Source of the DNA: Monodelphis domestica
Taxonomy: Eukaryota; Chordata; Mammalia; Didelphimorphia; Didelphidae
NCBI RefSeq assembly: GCF_027887165.1
Contig: NC_077232.1
Coordinates: 17,235,755 to 17,299,754 of the forward strand
Direction of reading: 5' to 3'
Length of the DNA stretch: 64,000 nucleotides
Part shown: positions 1 to 12,351 of the stretch, in pieces
Numbering within the stretch: the stretch's first letter is position 1
How the letters are laid out: each line of letters starts with the position of its first letter
Notes under the pieces: model-generated
Database searches by the model: none
Told to the model about the DNA's origin: nothing
The model's input: the letters and a program-made list of their open reading frames with translations, nothing else
Position numbers and translations under genes: made by a program

Positions 1-655
1 GATATGAATGAAATGACTGAACAATAAAAATACTTCCCAGGCAACTGGATTATTAAATCGATTATTGCCTGTTGGAGTAGCCTTGGGGCCAACTGGTAAC
101 CAGCTCTTCAAAGGAACAAACCAAGGGCCTCCTTTCTTCTAAGTGACCTGTAGATATTTCAAGTGACGCATATGGATTATCATAAAAGATGAATAAACCA
201 GAGAATGTAGTTCTACCAAAACCTGCCTCTGGACCTGCTTCATCAGTTTGACCTTCCAGTAGGATCAAATCAACCCCCTGGTTCTGGAAATGCCTGCCTT
301 GCTTTGGACAGAGGACATAATTCCTCAATTTAGAAAATGCTTCTCCTTGGTTATTAGGGTTTGAGGTCTAAACTACTCCCCTGTCATGTTGGTGCTATTG
401 TTCTGAAAACAAGCCATGTAAGGACTGGCTCGGGAGCATTTCCAATAAGACCATTTTTGAAGAAATGGATGGTAGCCTAGATCCTCAGGGTCATCATTTC
501 ACTGGAAAGGGACTGTAGAGACAATTTTACAAGTCTCTCCTTTCATGACAGAAGAATGTGGGCGCCATAGAAGTTAAGTAATGTGTCCAAAGTCACAGTT
601 TTTGTCATTTGATTTTTGAATAATTTTCCTCTGACTTCCAAACCAACACACACAC

Positions 656-692
<37 letters not shown>

Positions 693-1082
693 TACACACA
701 CACATCCCATACTGTTCATTGAGTAGCTAGTACGTATTAATATCAGAAGGAGAAATCCTTGCCCCGTTCCAATCATACGTTACACCAACTTTCATTGATA
801 TAGAGTTGGTAGATTTCTAACTCCTTCATGGCTTCATTCACATTTCTCAATGCAGAAAAAGGTGAGGGACTCACCAAAGAAAAGATTTATCATTTCCATC
901 ATCTAGTTGTCTTTAACATGCCAAGATCCAGATGGTTAGGAAGAAGCCACATTGCCTTATGCTCCAAGTGTTCCTTGGCCCAGATACTTATGGAAGGAGA
1001 AGGTTGCATAGTTTACCCTATGAACAAAAGAAATGCCTTCTCAGGAATTGATGAGGAAGAAAGGAGCAGGGAACTCCTTTAA
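1..1082. other. Flank left of unit A, no gene recognised
   Basis: Non-genic flank. A minus-strand frame of 88 codons (62-328) shows no domain I recognise and has no support as a gene. A (CA)n microsatellite with CATA interruptions lies at 645-704. The stretch before it (about 500-640) has the look of old MIR-type sequence. Confidence 0.5.
645..704. repeat. (CA)n/(CATA)n microsatellite
   Basis: Two CA runs separated by catacatacata. Reads as tgtg on the minus strand. Confidence 0.9.
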
Positions 1083-1296
1083 AGATCTTCTGCCTTGTCC
1101 AAAATTCATTCTTTTCTCCTGGGGGTGGGAGAGTGTATATAAAAATACACATGACTTCTTCATACCTCCTTTGAGCCTTAAATCAAATGGGAATAAATCA
1201 TTATAACTATAACAGCTTCCCCACCAGGGAATAGAACCCACTCTGTTAATTAGTTCTTTGCTCAAGGAGTAACATTTTAGGGTTATCTTAAATGTC

Positions 1297-1607
1297 CAAA
1301 TCATAGAATCCTGGGATTAACTCTGGAGGGGACCTTGTGAATCCCCTAGTCTAAATTCTCATTTTCACAGTAGAAAAAATTGAGGTCCAAAAAAGTTAAC
1401 AGATAGAATCTCCACTCAGTATGTACTTCACAGATTTAGAACTAGAAGAGAACTTGGAGAAGAGAGCTAGAAGATGTCACTTGCCCCAAGGCCATCGGAT
1501 TATTCCCTTTCTTTTTCCCAACAATAATGGAATTATAGATTTTGAGAGCTACAAAAGAACTTAGTAGCTATTTAGCCCCAGACATTCACAATGGAATCCC
1601 CAATATA
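1297..1607 (-). mobile_element. CR1/L3-type LINE, 3' end (unit A, left piece)
   Basis: The plus strand begins aatcatagaatcctggg, the reverse complement of the GATTCTATG-type 3' end of CR1-clade LINEs, and continues with the typical 3' region. The element is on the minus strand and is old and degenerate. It is split from its other half (3877-4960) by the RTE insertion. The same element occurs at 22510 (D), 43830 (B) and 46512 (C). The clade call rests on my memory of CR1 3'-end text. Confidence 0.65.
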
Positions 1608-3876
1608 GTGGTAGTCTCTCGGTGATCGAGCATGACTATTGTCTTTGTGCAGTTTCATCTACGGTATATCCTCATGTGGCTTTGAAGTCCAAAGGCTGAG
1701 GCACAGAGTTTGTGGCACATGGGGCATGGGACGCCAGTTGTTATGGGAGGTGCGGCTGTGGCCTGGTGTCGGAATTCACGCGCAGCGGCAAGACATCGAC
1801 GTCGTTCATCTTCAAAAGTGGTGGAGGCATGGTTAATGTGGGTTTGCCAGCTGCTTCTGTCAGAGGCAGTGACTTCTAGTTGCTTTGGTGTGATGCCAGC
1901 CCACTTCAAGTTTTACTTTAGCTGATCCTTGAATCTTTTCTTTGGTCGGCCTTGTTTCCTGAGTCCAGCTGACAGTTCACCATAGAATACCTGTCTTGGT
2001 ATTCGCTGTGGGTCCATGTGGATGATGTGTCCAGACCATCGTAGCTGGGTTTGGAGGACCATGACTTCGATGCTGGTGGAATTGGCTCTGTCGAGGACTT
2101 CCTGATTGGTGATTCGGTCCTGCCATCGGATCCTCATGATTAACTGGAGGGAGCATTGGTGGAATTGCTCCAGCTGTTTCATGTGCTTTTGGTACAGTGT
2201 CCATGTCTCACAACCATATAGGAGCAAGCTGAGGACCACTGAGTTATATGCTTTGAGCTTCGTCGCAGTGCTTACACCTCTGTGTTCGAGGACTTTGCAG
2301 TGCAGCCTCCCAAGTGCCTGGCTGGCCTTTTGGATCCTGGCATTAATCTCGTTGTCTAGGGACCCATCGTTGGCGATGGTGCTGCCCAGGTACTTGAAAG
2401 TGTTGACATTAGAAAGCTGCGTGCCATCTATTGTAATGCTCAGCTGGTTAGTTGGTCTCCCTGGTGCTGGTTGGAACAGCAACTCTGTTTTGCTGAGGCT
2501 AATAGTCAGGCCAAACAGTTTTGTTGCAGTGGAGAACCTGTCCACAATGGTTTGGAGATGATTTTCTTGGTGGGTCATGAGAGCACAGTCATCTGCAAAG
2601 AGAGCTTACAGGATGAGTCTCTCTGTTGTCTTTGTTTTTGTAGTCAGGTGGCGAAGGTCAAATAATGAGCCATCTAGTTGGTATTTGATGTAGACACCCA
2701 GGTCTAGATCCATCACAGCATGTTGTAATACTTGGGTGAAGGATAGGTTGAATAGCACCAGAGCAAGGATGCAGCCTTGTTTCACACCATTGGAGATGTT
2801 GAAGCGATCAGAAGTCTCTCCACCAGATAGGACTTCCCTTGTCATGTCGACATGAAAGAGCTGGATCAGTTTGATGAATTTTGCTGGGCAACCGAGCTTG
2901 CTGAGGATCACCCACAATGCATCCCTGTTCACTGTGTCAAACGCCTTTGTCAGGTCTATGAAGACAATGTAGAGACTCAGGTTCTTCTCAAGGCATTTTT
3001 CCTGCATTTGCCTCACCGTGAAGACCATGTCGATGGTGCTGTGATTTGGTCGGAAGCCACATTGTGATTCAGGCAGGTTCTGCTCTGAAAGAGATGGCAG
3101 GAGTCTGTTGAGTATAACATGGGCGAGGATCTTTCCAGCAGTGGAGAGTAGTGAGATGCCTCTGTAGTTGTCACAGGCTGCTCGTGAGCCTTTGTTCTTG
3201 TATAGGGCTATGATGGCGGCATCTCTGAGTTCTGGGGGCATGTCTTCCTCTTCCCATATGCTGGTCAGCACTATGTGGAATGCCTGGAGTGCCTTTCCAT
3301 TTAAGGCCTTGTACACCTCGGTTGGCATCCCATCTTTCCCGGGTGCCTTGCCTGTACTCATTTGTTTAATGGCTTTTTGGACTTCCTCTATTGAAGGAGG
3401 GACACCAAGTTGTTCAATGGTGCAGTTTTGGGGGATCTGGTCAAGGGCACTTTGGTCGACTGAAGAGGGTCAGTTGAGAAGCTGACTGAAGTGTTCTTTC
3501 CACCTGTTGCTGATGCCTTTTTTATCTTTTATGAGAGTGTCACCGTCAGAGGAGAGCAAGGGAGTGGTGGTGGGTTTTAATGGCCCATAGACAGTCTTGA
3601 GGGCACTGTAAAATTGTTTGTAGTTTTTCATATCAGCAAACCGCTGAATTTCTTCTACCTTTTTTTCCCACCATTGGTCTTGCATCTTCCTGATCTCACA
3701 CTGTACCGTGGCTTGGAGAGATTTGAATCTGTCCTTTTTAGGAGCAGAGTTTGGGTTATTTTGCCACTCCATAAAGGCTTTGTTCTTCTTGCTCAATAGG
3801 TCTTCAATAGCAGTGTTGTTCTCGTGGAACCAGTCCTGGTGGTTGCATTGTTTGGGGCCTAGGACTGCCTTTGATA
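1608..3876 (-). mobile_element. RTE-clade LINE (BovB-like), 5'-truncated
   Basis: Non-LTR retrotransposon of the RTE clade, about 2.27 kb, cut within the ORF between endonuclease and RT. Reading on the minus strand: pre-RT linker (3895-3470); RT fingers/palm (3361-2606) with GKAPGKDGMPTE, GISLLSTAGKILA, ESQCGFRPNHSTIDM, FIDLTKAFDTVNRDALW (motif A) and GVKQGCILALVLF; the FADD catalytic motif just after an in-frame TAA at 2606-2608; thumb/C-terminal region (2578-1913) with FKYLGSTIANDGS and LLLYGCETW; and a C-terminal CCHH zinc finger (CPMCHKLC...FGLQSHMR, about 1725-1655). A few private stops break it, for example TGA near 3468 and TAA near 1912. The 3' end is the RTE tail gagactacca. It sits inside CR1; only a short AATA is repeated at the two ends. 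Confidence 0.9.
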
Positions 3877-4960
3877 ATAAATGGTCACCCAGCATGTCTT
3901 TGACATGTACAAGATGGAAAAGTCTAACTCTCTCTAGAGAAAGGGCATTCCATTTTTAGATACTTTAGCTATGAATAACCTTTATCTTAAGGGCCTAAAC
4001 ATACCCTTTTTCAATTTCTTTCCATTCTTACATTGACCTTCTAGGGTTAAGCAAAGCAAGATTATCATTCAAATATTTGGAACATAGTTTTCATTGTCTT
4101 CTCTCAGAGCTTTCTCTTCTACAGGCTCCTTTTCCTTCATATGATAGAGACTCAAAGTCATTCATCATCATGGTTGCCCTCTTTTGGATGACTCTAGCTA
4201 ATTAATTTCCTTCTTAAACTGATAAAGCAAGATCTGAACACATTACACTAAATGAGACATATCATGGACAGAGTTATTGTTGTACTATAACCCTTTATTC
4301 ATGTAGATAGCATCTCTCAAATGTAACCATGATTCTTCCTGTGTATATTTTTTGGCTGCCAAATCACACTGCTGACTGATTTTGAGTTTTCGAGGTCTTT
4401 TTCATGTCAGCTGTCTGTCTCAGTTTTCTATACAAGTGTCTCCTATATTAGATTTGTGAAGTTGATTTTTGAGCCAACTACGAGTTTACGTTTATCCTCC
4501 TTGAAGTCTGTATTACATTTAGCACAACCCTCCAGGCATTCAGCGGCTTTGGGGGCTCTGGGAACCTGCTGCTTTCATCCATTATATAAGTGATTTCTCC
4601 CACCTTTATGTCATCTCATCATTTGATAACATCTGCTTTTATCTGAGTTATTATTTAAAATGTTATTCAGTACCATAGGGCCAAGCATAAATCCTGGGGC
4701 CCTCCAGTAGAGACTTCCTGCCACAGTGATATTAGACTGTGAACAATATCCTTTGAATTCAACATTCAACATATCCACAATTCAACCAATTCAGAATCTG
4801 TTGAGAAAGTGAAATCAAGTTCTGTCCAGTTAGGTGTGATTTTGTTCAATGCTTTTCAATGTAAGCTTCAAAGACTCTGTCCTGCTACTCACTGACACAG
4901 TTGGACTAAGCTGGTTTCTATTTACCAGACAAGATGAACACCAAATCTCACTTTTCTAAC
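3877..4960 (-). mobile_element. CR1/L3-type LINE remnant (unit A, right piece)
   Basis: Continues the CR1-like element beyond the RTE. Landmarks read as reverse complement of CR1 ORF2 end and 3' region: the text around 4100-4210 (cagagctttctcttctacaggct, then the ttgccctctttTggatg stretch), 4370-4400 and 4680-4730 (ccctccagtagagacttcctgcc) follows CR1 consensus order. Heavily decayed; no usable frame. Confidence 0.65.
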
Positions 4961-6814
4961 ACCTTGTAATGGAATCCTCTTGAGTGGTACATCCCTCAAA
5001 ATTCCGAGTATCAAAGTAATTACTAAACTGATCAAAGGGGAAAATCTGAATCCCAAAATAGAAATAATTTAATATGTTAGAAATTAATGATCTCAGTGGC
5101 AAAATGGACAATGTTCTGAGCCTGGAATCAGAAAGAAAATTGAGTTAAAATTCTGCCTTCAAAACTTCCCACTTCAAAACACTGTGACTGTGAAATTGAG
5201 GTTACAGAATGAGAGATATATATGAGCACATTTGTATACAGTCAACTAGGGAATTAATTTTGTTTAATTATGAAATTATTAACATTTGGTTTTATTCTCT
5301 TTCTTTTTAAATTTTGGAGATGGAAAGGAAGGAAAATAGATATATGTTGGGGAGGTTATGTAGAAAACTTTGAGTGTACAACTGATGTAGAGTATTGCAT
5401 TCATTTTCAGACAAGAGCATTGTATTTTTAGTTTTGCCAAATTGTTTTATTTTGTTACAAATAACCTCAGGAATGGGAATACAGAATACATACTTTTAAA
5501 AATGTAAAAACAAAATATCAGTAAAACACTTTAATAATTATAGGGATTGGGCTAGATGACATTTAATGTTTCAGTACTAAATTTGTAATCCTATTGTTTT
5601 CAAATACTAAGCACTTCTGATGGCTCTGGGGACTTGAATAAGAGATCAGCTCACATAAGTCACATAATTTCATCAGAATTCACATAATTTTCAGCTCTCA
5701 GGGGAAGCTGATGCATATTTTAATGATCCATTCTCCCTTGGACTCTGGGCTCAGAGGAGGTGGGAAAGCCTTATAAGCATTCAAGCTCCTTTTTCACCAG
5801 AAGAAGAAGCACACAACAAAAGAATTTTCAAGAGGTTTACTGATTCTTTACTCCACATTCATTTCTGAATAACTAAATTCAAAGCCACTGTCTGTAGGTT
5901 GAACTAAGATACCTTTTTTAAATTCCAGCTCCTGGGAGAGCCTTTGGAAGAGCCTCAAAATCTAGGAGCTGAAGCCCTGAGTACTCTTGTCCTTTTTTAA
6001 GATTAGAGAAAAGAAGAACCAATTATTTAGCCAAAAAACTCTTGTTTACTGCTCAGGAAGTTTTTCAACATTTATCTGCACTGGGGAATAAGATGGAAAC
6101 CTTTGAGGAAGTCAGAAATCTGCATTAGAGAAGCTGACTCTAGATAAGTCATAATTGTCACTATAAATAACAGAGAATGGCTATTTTTTCTTGATGTTCA
6201 TAAAAGCAACTAGTCCTGGGAGAGTATGGTACAATGGAAAGTGCCCTAGGTTGCGACTTGGTGGACCTTGCTTCAAATGATGACTCTAAAAATGAATAGT
6301 TGAATGCACAAGTCTCTAAACTTAGCCATGCTTCAATAATGCTATGAGCCTGAGGGTATGAGCTGGCAAACAATGGCTCAACAAATTACCTGGCTTGAAA
6401 TGTACTTGTCCTGCTCTTCATCAGCCCAATTTTAGAAGAATAGTACAACACCTTGGACAGCTTCCATGACCCAGGAAAACAACAACAGGTAGAAGCATTT
6501 TGCAAATTGATGAGCTGTGTCCTCTGCCTAAAGAAAGGTGGTTATTTAAGAGTCAGTTTGTTGGTATGAAAAATATTGCAAGCCATTGATTTACCTTGAA
6601 AATAAGGTTGTATTTTTGTTTTATATCAAATTATCTTGTTTGTCTGTCTTACAAATCAAACTCATTCTTTTTACTGGGAACTTGATGGGAACGTAGACTT
6701 CCTTATGTAGTGAATCTGTTTCAAGAGAGAGCTGTTTACACATAAACATTTCCCTGGTACCAGTGACTAGTAACCATGAGAAAACAACTGATTTAGTTAT
6801 TTGATCAGAAAATA
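4961..6814. other. Unit sequence, no gene recognised
   Basis: Duplicated AT-rich sequence conserved in unit B (about 40640-38750, inverted) and unit C (about 51860-53770). Copies B and C carry an L1 3' fragment at the start of this stretch; here the site is empty. I see no coding potential or RNA gene. Confidence 0.5.
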
Positions 6815-7060
6815 ATAGTACCTAGTGTTTATATAGAGCTTTGAGACTTGCAAAGAACTTTATAGATATCTCATTTGATCTCACCAAATCTAGGAAGTAG
6901 ATACTATTATCATACCCAGTTGAAAGATGGGAAAAGTTAGACAGACAGAGGTTAAGTGATTTATGAAAATCACACAACTAGCAACTGTCTGAAGTGGGAT
7001 TTGAACTTAGATCTTTCTAGCTCCAGATTCTGCACTCTAACCACTGGGCAATCAAGTTCC
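6815..7060 (-). mobile_element. MIR/THER-type CORE-SINE
   Basis: On the minus strand it reads as a MIR-like SINE: cccagtggttagagtgcag, then ttcaaatcccacttc, then tcacttaacctctgtct, then ataatagtatctac. Shared by unit C (53775-54025) and unit B (38490-38745), so it predates the duplication. Confidence 0.75.
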
Positions 7061-8435
7061 TAATATACTCTCCTCAAGTTCTTGAGCACATAGATATTCG
7101 TATTCCAATTTCTGTTTTCAGAATTTATTTAAGTGGAAGGAGACTGGTTTTTATTTGCAAATTGATCAGGATAAGGAACTTCTAAATTTCTAATGGAACA
7201 TCTTTCATTTAAGTAAATTGGTACTCTGCCCTCATGTAACTTAGAGTCTTAGTGAGCTTGTGTACTGAGGGATTGATTGGTTTGCCTGTGATCACAAAAT
7301 CAGTATATTTTAGAGGCAAGACTTGATCCTAGTTCTTCTTGAAATTCAAGCCAAACCTGTGTCTACTATTCTATCCTGATTCTCCTCTTATTTCACTTCC
7401 CAGTCCTTGGAAGCCTCTAGCATTGTCTACGGGGAGAAAGATAGCATGAGTTCTCAAGAAGCATCAGTTAAATAATACTAATAACAGCCTTGATCTCTAG
7501 AAGAAAAGAAAATAAATAGGGGAATTCTTCCTCTTTTATCTCTTTACCTTGTTTATGGTGAGAGCTTCTTACGTAGGCCAAAGAGGTGGTGAGAGAACAA
7601 ATAAAGGATAAAATAAAATATTTCCCTTCACAAAATGAGAAAGCTGAAAGCTTCAGTGGCCTGGAATAAAGGACCAATTTTTATGAAAATCAAATATGAT
7701 TAGAGATGCAGAAAACCCAGAATGATAACTAAAAACAAAATGCCAAATTGAACACGCCTTTCCAATGATCCCAGGGTAATCCTAGTTTGTTATGCTTTGA
7801 TCTGGTCCTTATCTCTCTTCCTAATGTCTCAATACATATGTTATTTCATTCATTTGGATATTTCTTTTTCTACTGCCCATTAGAATGTCTCTGTACTATA
7901 GGAAATAGTCTTGCTGAGGACTTCTGAAAAAAGTGAAATTCATGGGTGGTTCACCATGGAAAGTGACTTTGGCTTAGAGTTGATTAACTGTGGTTCAGTT
8001 AGTGGCTCCATCATTTTTGAATGGACAAGACACTAAACCTGTCTCGGTTTCAATGTTTCTATGGTGATGATTCTCCACTTTGTCAGACTGGACTGCCAGT
8101 CACAGTTACTCATTCCATCATTCAGTTTGGTCTTGAATCCTTTCCAGCTCCAAAGGAACATCCAGAGCACTTTATCTACATATATTTCTCTGTGTCTCTG
8201 TCCCTGGCCTGTGTCTCTCTGTGTGTTTCTCTATCTCTGTCTCTTTGTCTCTGTTTCTGTCTCTCTGTGTTTCTGCCTGTCTCTGTCTCTTTTTCTTTCC
8301 AAATACAAACTTATAAAAGACCCCTCAGGATCACAGTGAAACATCAGAGCATCCATTGAGGAAGTTACTTAAAATTTACTGATGACAAAGCTCTTACTCA
8401 TCCATCATCCTCTACTTCTTCTTTGTTAACATTAG
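7061..8435. other. Unit sequence with a (TCTG)-rich microsatellite, no gene
   Basis: Duplicated noncoding sequence. A pyrimidine-rich run of tctctgtgtc-type repeats lies at about 8188-8295 and has shorter counterparts in C (55135-55195) and B (37305-37385). Frames across it are low complexity and not genes. Confidence 0.6.
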
Positions 8436-8698
8436 GCACATAGTTGTCACAGTGGATAGAGTGTTGGATCTGGAGTCAGGAAAAACTGAGTTCAAATTCT
8501 GTCTCATACACTTACCAGATGTATGATCCTGGGTAAGTCATTTGATCTCTGCCTGCCTCAGTTTCCTGAGTTATAAAAATATGGATAATTATTGAACCTA
8601 TTCAGGATTGTTGGGATAATCAAATAAGTTCTATTTGTGAAGTCCTTTGCAAATCTTAAACTGTTACATAAGTACAAGTCATCATCATCATCATTATT
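8436..8698 (+). mobile_element. MIR/THER-type CORE-SINE
   Basis: Plus-strand MIR-like SINE: gtggatagagtgttgga, gagttcaaattctgtctca, gtaagtcatttgatctctgcctg, cctcagtttcctgag, then a tcatcatcatcattatt tail. Shared by C (55340-55610) and B (about 37170-36905). Confidence 0.8.
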
Positions 8699-8704
8699 CC
8701 TTCA

Positions 8705-9455
8705 AATTTAATTTTGAAAATTAATTTAATAAGAAATTTTAAAAATAGTTTCCAATTTTCCAGTTCACATTTGCCTCTTTCCCCTTGACATTATATGTAT
8801 TACTGTACTTAATTTTCACACTTTTGTTTAAAAATTCTTTTGTTTTTAAGTTTTAAATTCTGAGTCCTTTCCCTTCCTCCAATGTCTCTCCACAACCACT
8901 GAGAAGGCAAGCCATACAATAACAATTTCACATGTGAAATTATGCAAAAAATTACCATATTATCCATATTTCAAAAAAGCAAGAAAATAGAAAAAAAATA
9001 TATTGCAATTTGCACTCAGAGTTCATCAATTTTATCTCTGAATTTTGGTAGCATTTTTGTCCTGTGTCCTTTGGAATTGTCTTGGATCATTGTATTGATC
9101 TGAGTTGTCAAGTCTCAGCATCACAATGTTGCTGTTATTTTTACAATGATGTTTTACCTTTTCTTACTTCACTTTAAGTCACCTCCTATAGTTCTTGCCA
9201 TGTTTTTCTGAAATGATCATTTCTCAAAGCACAACAGTATTCCATCACACTCATATGTCACAATTTGTTCAGCCTTTTATGATTAATAAGCATCCCCTAT
9301 ATTTTCAATACTTTGTTACCCCAAAAAGAGCTGCTATAAATATTTTCATTCATATGGGCCTTTTCCCCTTTTTTTGATCTCTTGGCATAAAGACCTAGTA
9401 GTAGTGGTATTGGTTCAAAGGATATGCACTGTTTGACAGCTCTTTAAGACTAATT
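8705..9455 (-). mobile_element. Old L1 3' end
   Basis: Antisense L1 ORF2 C-terminus and 3' region. The plus strand contains acaacagtattccatcac, tttgttcagccttttatga and aaagagctgctataaatatt, the reverse complement of the L1 tail end of ORF2. Shared by B (36135-36890) and C (55625-56390), so older than the duplication. Confidence 0.75.
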
Positions 9456-10289
9456 CATAACTGCTCCTGAGATTGATTGGATGTGATTTTCTCATTATAA
9501 ATTCATGAAATTGAATCCCAGAAAAGGCAAGGAACTTTTCCAAGCTCTCTCAGTGAGTTAATCACAGGACTGGAATTAGAACTCAGTTCTCCTTTGTTGA
9601 GACTTTAGGCAGGTCAGTTCACTTTTTTAAGTTTTATTTTTCTCAACTGAAAGAATAGATGACCTCTAAGGTCTCCTCATCTACAAATCTATAGTCTCAT
9701 GACTTTGGAATTTTCTTGCTTAATTTTTCTTGACTTCAGTTTTATTATCTATATAATAGATAATAAGAGAGACTACCTCTTAATTCCCCTCCAACTCTAA
9801 ATCATAGATTTCTGAGGAAATATGAGTATCCTTAGCAAATCATGTAACATTAATAATGTAATAATATAACAATGCAATAATAATGTCAATTAATAATTAT
9901 TAGGTAATAGGATAAAGCAGGAAAACTTTCTTTGTTCCTAATATTCATCAAGTTTTTTCTTGAAAGAACTTTCCTAAATCTACAAGTATATGTAGTTAAT
10001 GAACTCATGTTTAAGCAAAGTTTCAAATTAGGCAAACAATAATTGAAAACAAATCAGAGCAGTGGAAAAGCAGGCTGGGAATAATGAGAATTCTGGGAGA
10101 ACAGTTTAGTTTCCATTACCAGAAACATCTTTGTTTCTAAGGCAAACCACAACTTTATTAATGTCAACATATTAAATATTATTTACAAGAACGCTCTTTC
10201 CAGTCATACCTTTCTGGTCAAAAAGGTGAGAAGTCCTAATTAAAGATCAAGTGAATGTGTCTGCTATGTGCTAAGCACCATATAGAAAG
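9456..10289. other. Unit sequence, no gene recognised
   Basis: Duplicated noncoding DNA, with MIR-like scraps near 9480-9700 and an AT-rich taataatgtaataa tract at 9846-9905. The matching tract in unit C is where an L1 piece inserted (56764). Confidence 0.5.
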
Positions 10290-10960
10290 AAATGTGAAAC
10301 ATGGTTCCTTCTTTCATGGAAATCATGATCTAATTGGGAAGCAATATGCAAACAACTAAATAAAAACAAGAAATGTTATAGGAAATTTTTGAGGTAGTCA
10401 CAGAGGGAAGGCATTAGTATTATTGATAAAGGCTTCTTGGAAAAGGGTGGGGTCTTAGATGAAACTTAGAAGGAAGCCAGAAAACATTAATGAGGAGGGA
10501 AAGAACTCCAATGATGGGGGACAGCCAGAGAAAATGACCAGGGTAGAGAAATACAAAATATCATGTCAGGAATAACAAGAAGGCTGATGTCACTAGACCA
10601 GAGAGTTAATGGAAGGATGTAAAGGATTAGAATTTTGGAGAAGCAGGAAGCAGTCAGATCATGATGATGTTTAAAAGGCCAAGGATCTTATTTATGATTC
10701 TGGAGTTATATTGTAATTTGTTTACTAAGTGAATGACATGATTAGATATACACCATGGGAAAATAAATTTGACAACTGTATAGACTGGAGTGGGAAAAGA
10801 TTTGGGAGTGGGAAAACCACCAGCATGCTATCTCAATAGTAAAATTTATATTATACTTGCCTTCTCAGTGGATGAGTGAGGGTGAGAGGGTGAGTGAGAA
10901 TATGGAACTCAAAATTTAGAAAGAAAAGAATGTTGGAAATAAATGGATAATAATTTGGAG
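10290..10960 (+). repeat. Ancient interspersed repeat tract with internal deletion (unit A)
   Basis: Purine-rich text (ggcttcttggaaaagggtgg, agaaggctgatgtcactaga, ccaaggatcttatttatgat, gactggagtgggaaaagatt) resembles a widespread old mammalian repeat whose name I cannot fix. Units B (about 35300-34070) and C (58330-59580) keep about 1 kb more, followed by an L1 3' fragment. In A the tract jumps at about 10845 straight to the end of that L1 fragment. Confidence 0.55.
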
Positions 10961-12320
10961 TGTGTGGGGGGGGAGGAGGGAGGAGGTCATTGGTAACTCT
11001 GGAAGAGCAGCATCAGTTGAATGCTGAGGTCAGAAGCCAAATTACAAAGACATAAGAACATGAGAAGAAAGGAAGTGGAGACTGTATGGAGAAGGCCTTT
11101 CCAAGCAATTTTGCCATAAAAGGAAGATGATATAAAATGGATAGATCCATTATGAGTTTTTTGAGGATAAAGAAGACCTAAGTATGTTTGTAGGCAGGCA
11201 GTAGGGGAGAAAAATCAGCATACATGAAGATATGAAAGATTATCAAGAGAGGAGATAACGGAAGAGACCATTTTCTGGAGAAGATGGAATGGAACTTGTG
11301 CCTGTAGAGGGATCTGCCTTCACAAGGAAAATGGCCATCTCATTATGTGTGCCATGGAAATAGGAGAAAGTGGGGTAATATATCTGAGTAATATCAGATG
11401 ATAAGGAGGAAGAGAAACGAAAGAACTCTTGACAAATAACTATATTTTTAAATGAAATGTGATCCAAGGATTTCAGGTGATGAAATGAGGGAGATAGGAA
11501 TCATAGAAGGTTTGAAAAGGAAATAAAAAGTTTGAGAAAGCTGATAAGGTGAAGAAGATGATGAACTAACTGAGAAATCCCCAATTAAGGCACAATTAAT
11601 ATAATGCAATATAAATTTAGGGTGGACCGAATAATCATTTTTGCCAACTTCATTCAGGATGTATGAATGGGGAAAAGGCGGTGGATGATGGGCATAATAT
11701 AAGGATAGGCTTGTCAAAGCAAGATCAGTGGTAGGATTCGGGAGCCAAGGGAGAAAAAAGAGGGAGAAAGAATCTGAAAGGACCTTGCACAGGTGGTGAG
11801 GGGTGGTTTGAAGGAAGATAGAGATTCTAATATGCAGAAGTGTTTTCAAAGACATGTCAATAGCATATAGCCCTATGTAAGTGAATCTATGGTTCATGTG
11901 CTGGAGTGTACCAGAGAGAGACTGCTCCTTTCCCCAACTCCATAAACACCTCAGGACATTTCTCATCTTACACACACCTTTTCTCAGCAGCCCAATAGCA
12001 CCATTTCCTTCCTCCTCTGTTGGAAGGAAGTGGGGAAGGCTAAAGGGGCAAGAGGTGGGTAACATGCGGCATGAATTTGGGCACTCATATAAGGTCTCTA
12101 AATGGTTCACCATCACTGATATACACTATCATGTAAATAGGAATGGTACCAGAGTCATTTTAACTGTAACAGAATGAAAAGAACCAATATAAATGACATG
12201 TGAAAAGTTAAAGGAAGTCTTGATAGTGGACGACTTTACATGCCAAGATGAGAATTTTGCATTTCAGTCATGATAAGTAGGAGCCACTAAAGACTTTAGA
12301 GTGAGGAGTTAGTTAAAATA
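10961..12320. other. Region upstream of OR copy A
   Basis: Duplicated sequence before the OR exon, conserved in unit C (about 59970-61310) and, less closely, in B. It probably contains the noncoding 5' exon and promoter, but I cannot place them. Minus-strand frames such as 11448-12116 lack family resemblance and are rejected. Confidence 0.5.
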
Positions 12321-12347
12321 CTTTTCTGGTCTCTTTTCTCACAACAG
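12321..12347 (+). promoter_or_regulatory. 3' splice acceptor upstream of OR copy A
   Basis: A pyrimidine-rich run ends in acaacag, with AG at 12346-12347, five bases before the first ATG. Many OR genes have an intronless coding exon joined to one or more noncoding 5' exons. The same acceptor sits at the same place in all three copies here, which supports function. The donor exon and promoter are not identifiable by eye. Confidence 0.7.
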
Positions 12348-12351
12348 ATCA

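Noticed and set aside
62-328. 88-codon minus-strand frame at the left edge
   Set aside because: No motif or family I recognise, no duplicate copy to test conservation, and length within chance expectation.
8021-8359. Frames rich in Ser-Leu-Cys
   Set aside because: Translation of the tctctg microsatellite; low complexity.
11448-12116. 222-codon minus-strand frame upstream of OR copy A
   Set aside because: The matching sequence in unit C breaks into short frames (for example 60442-60720), so the frame is not conserved. No recognisable domain; it lies in OR upstream DNA.
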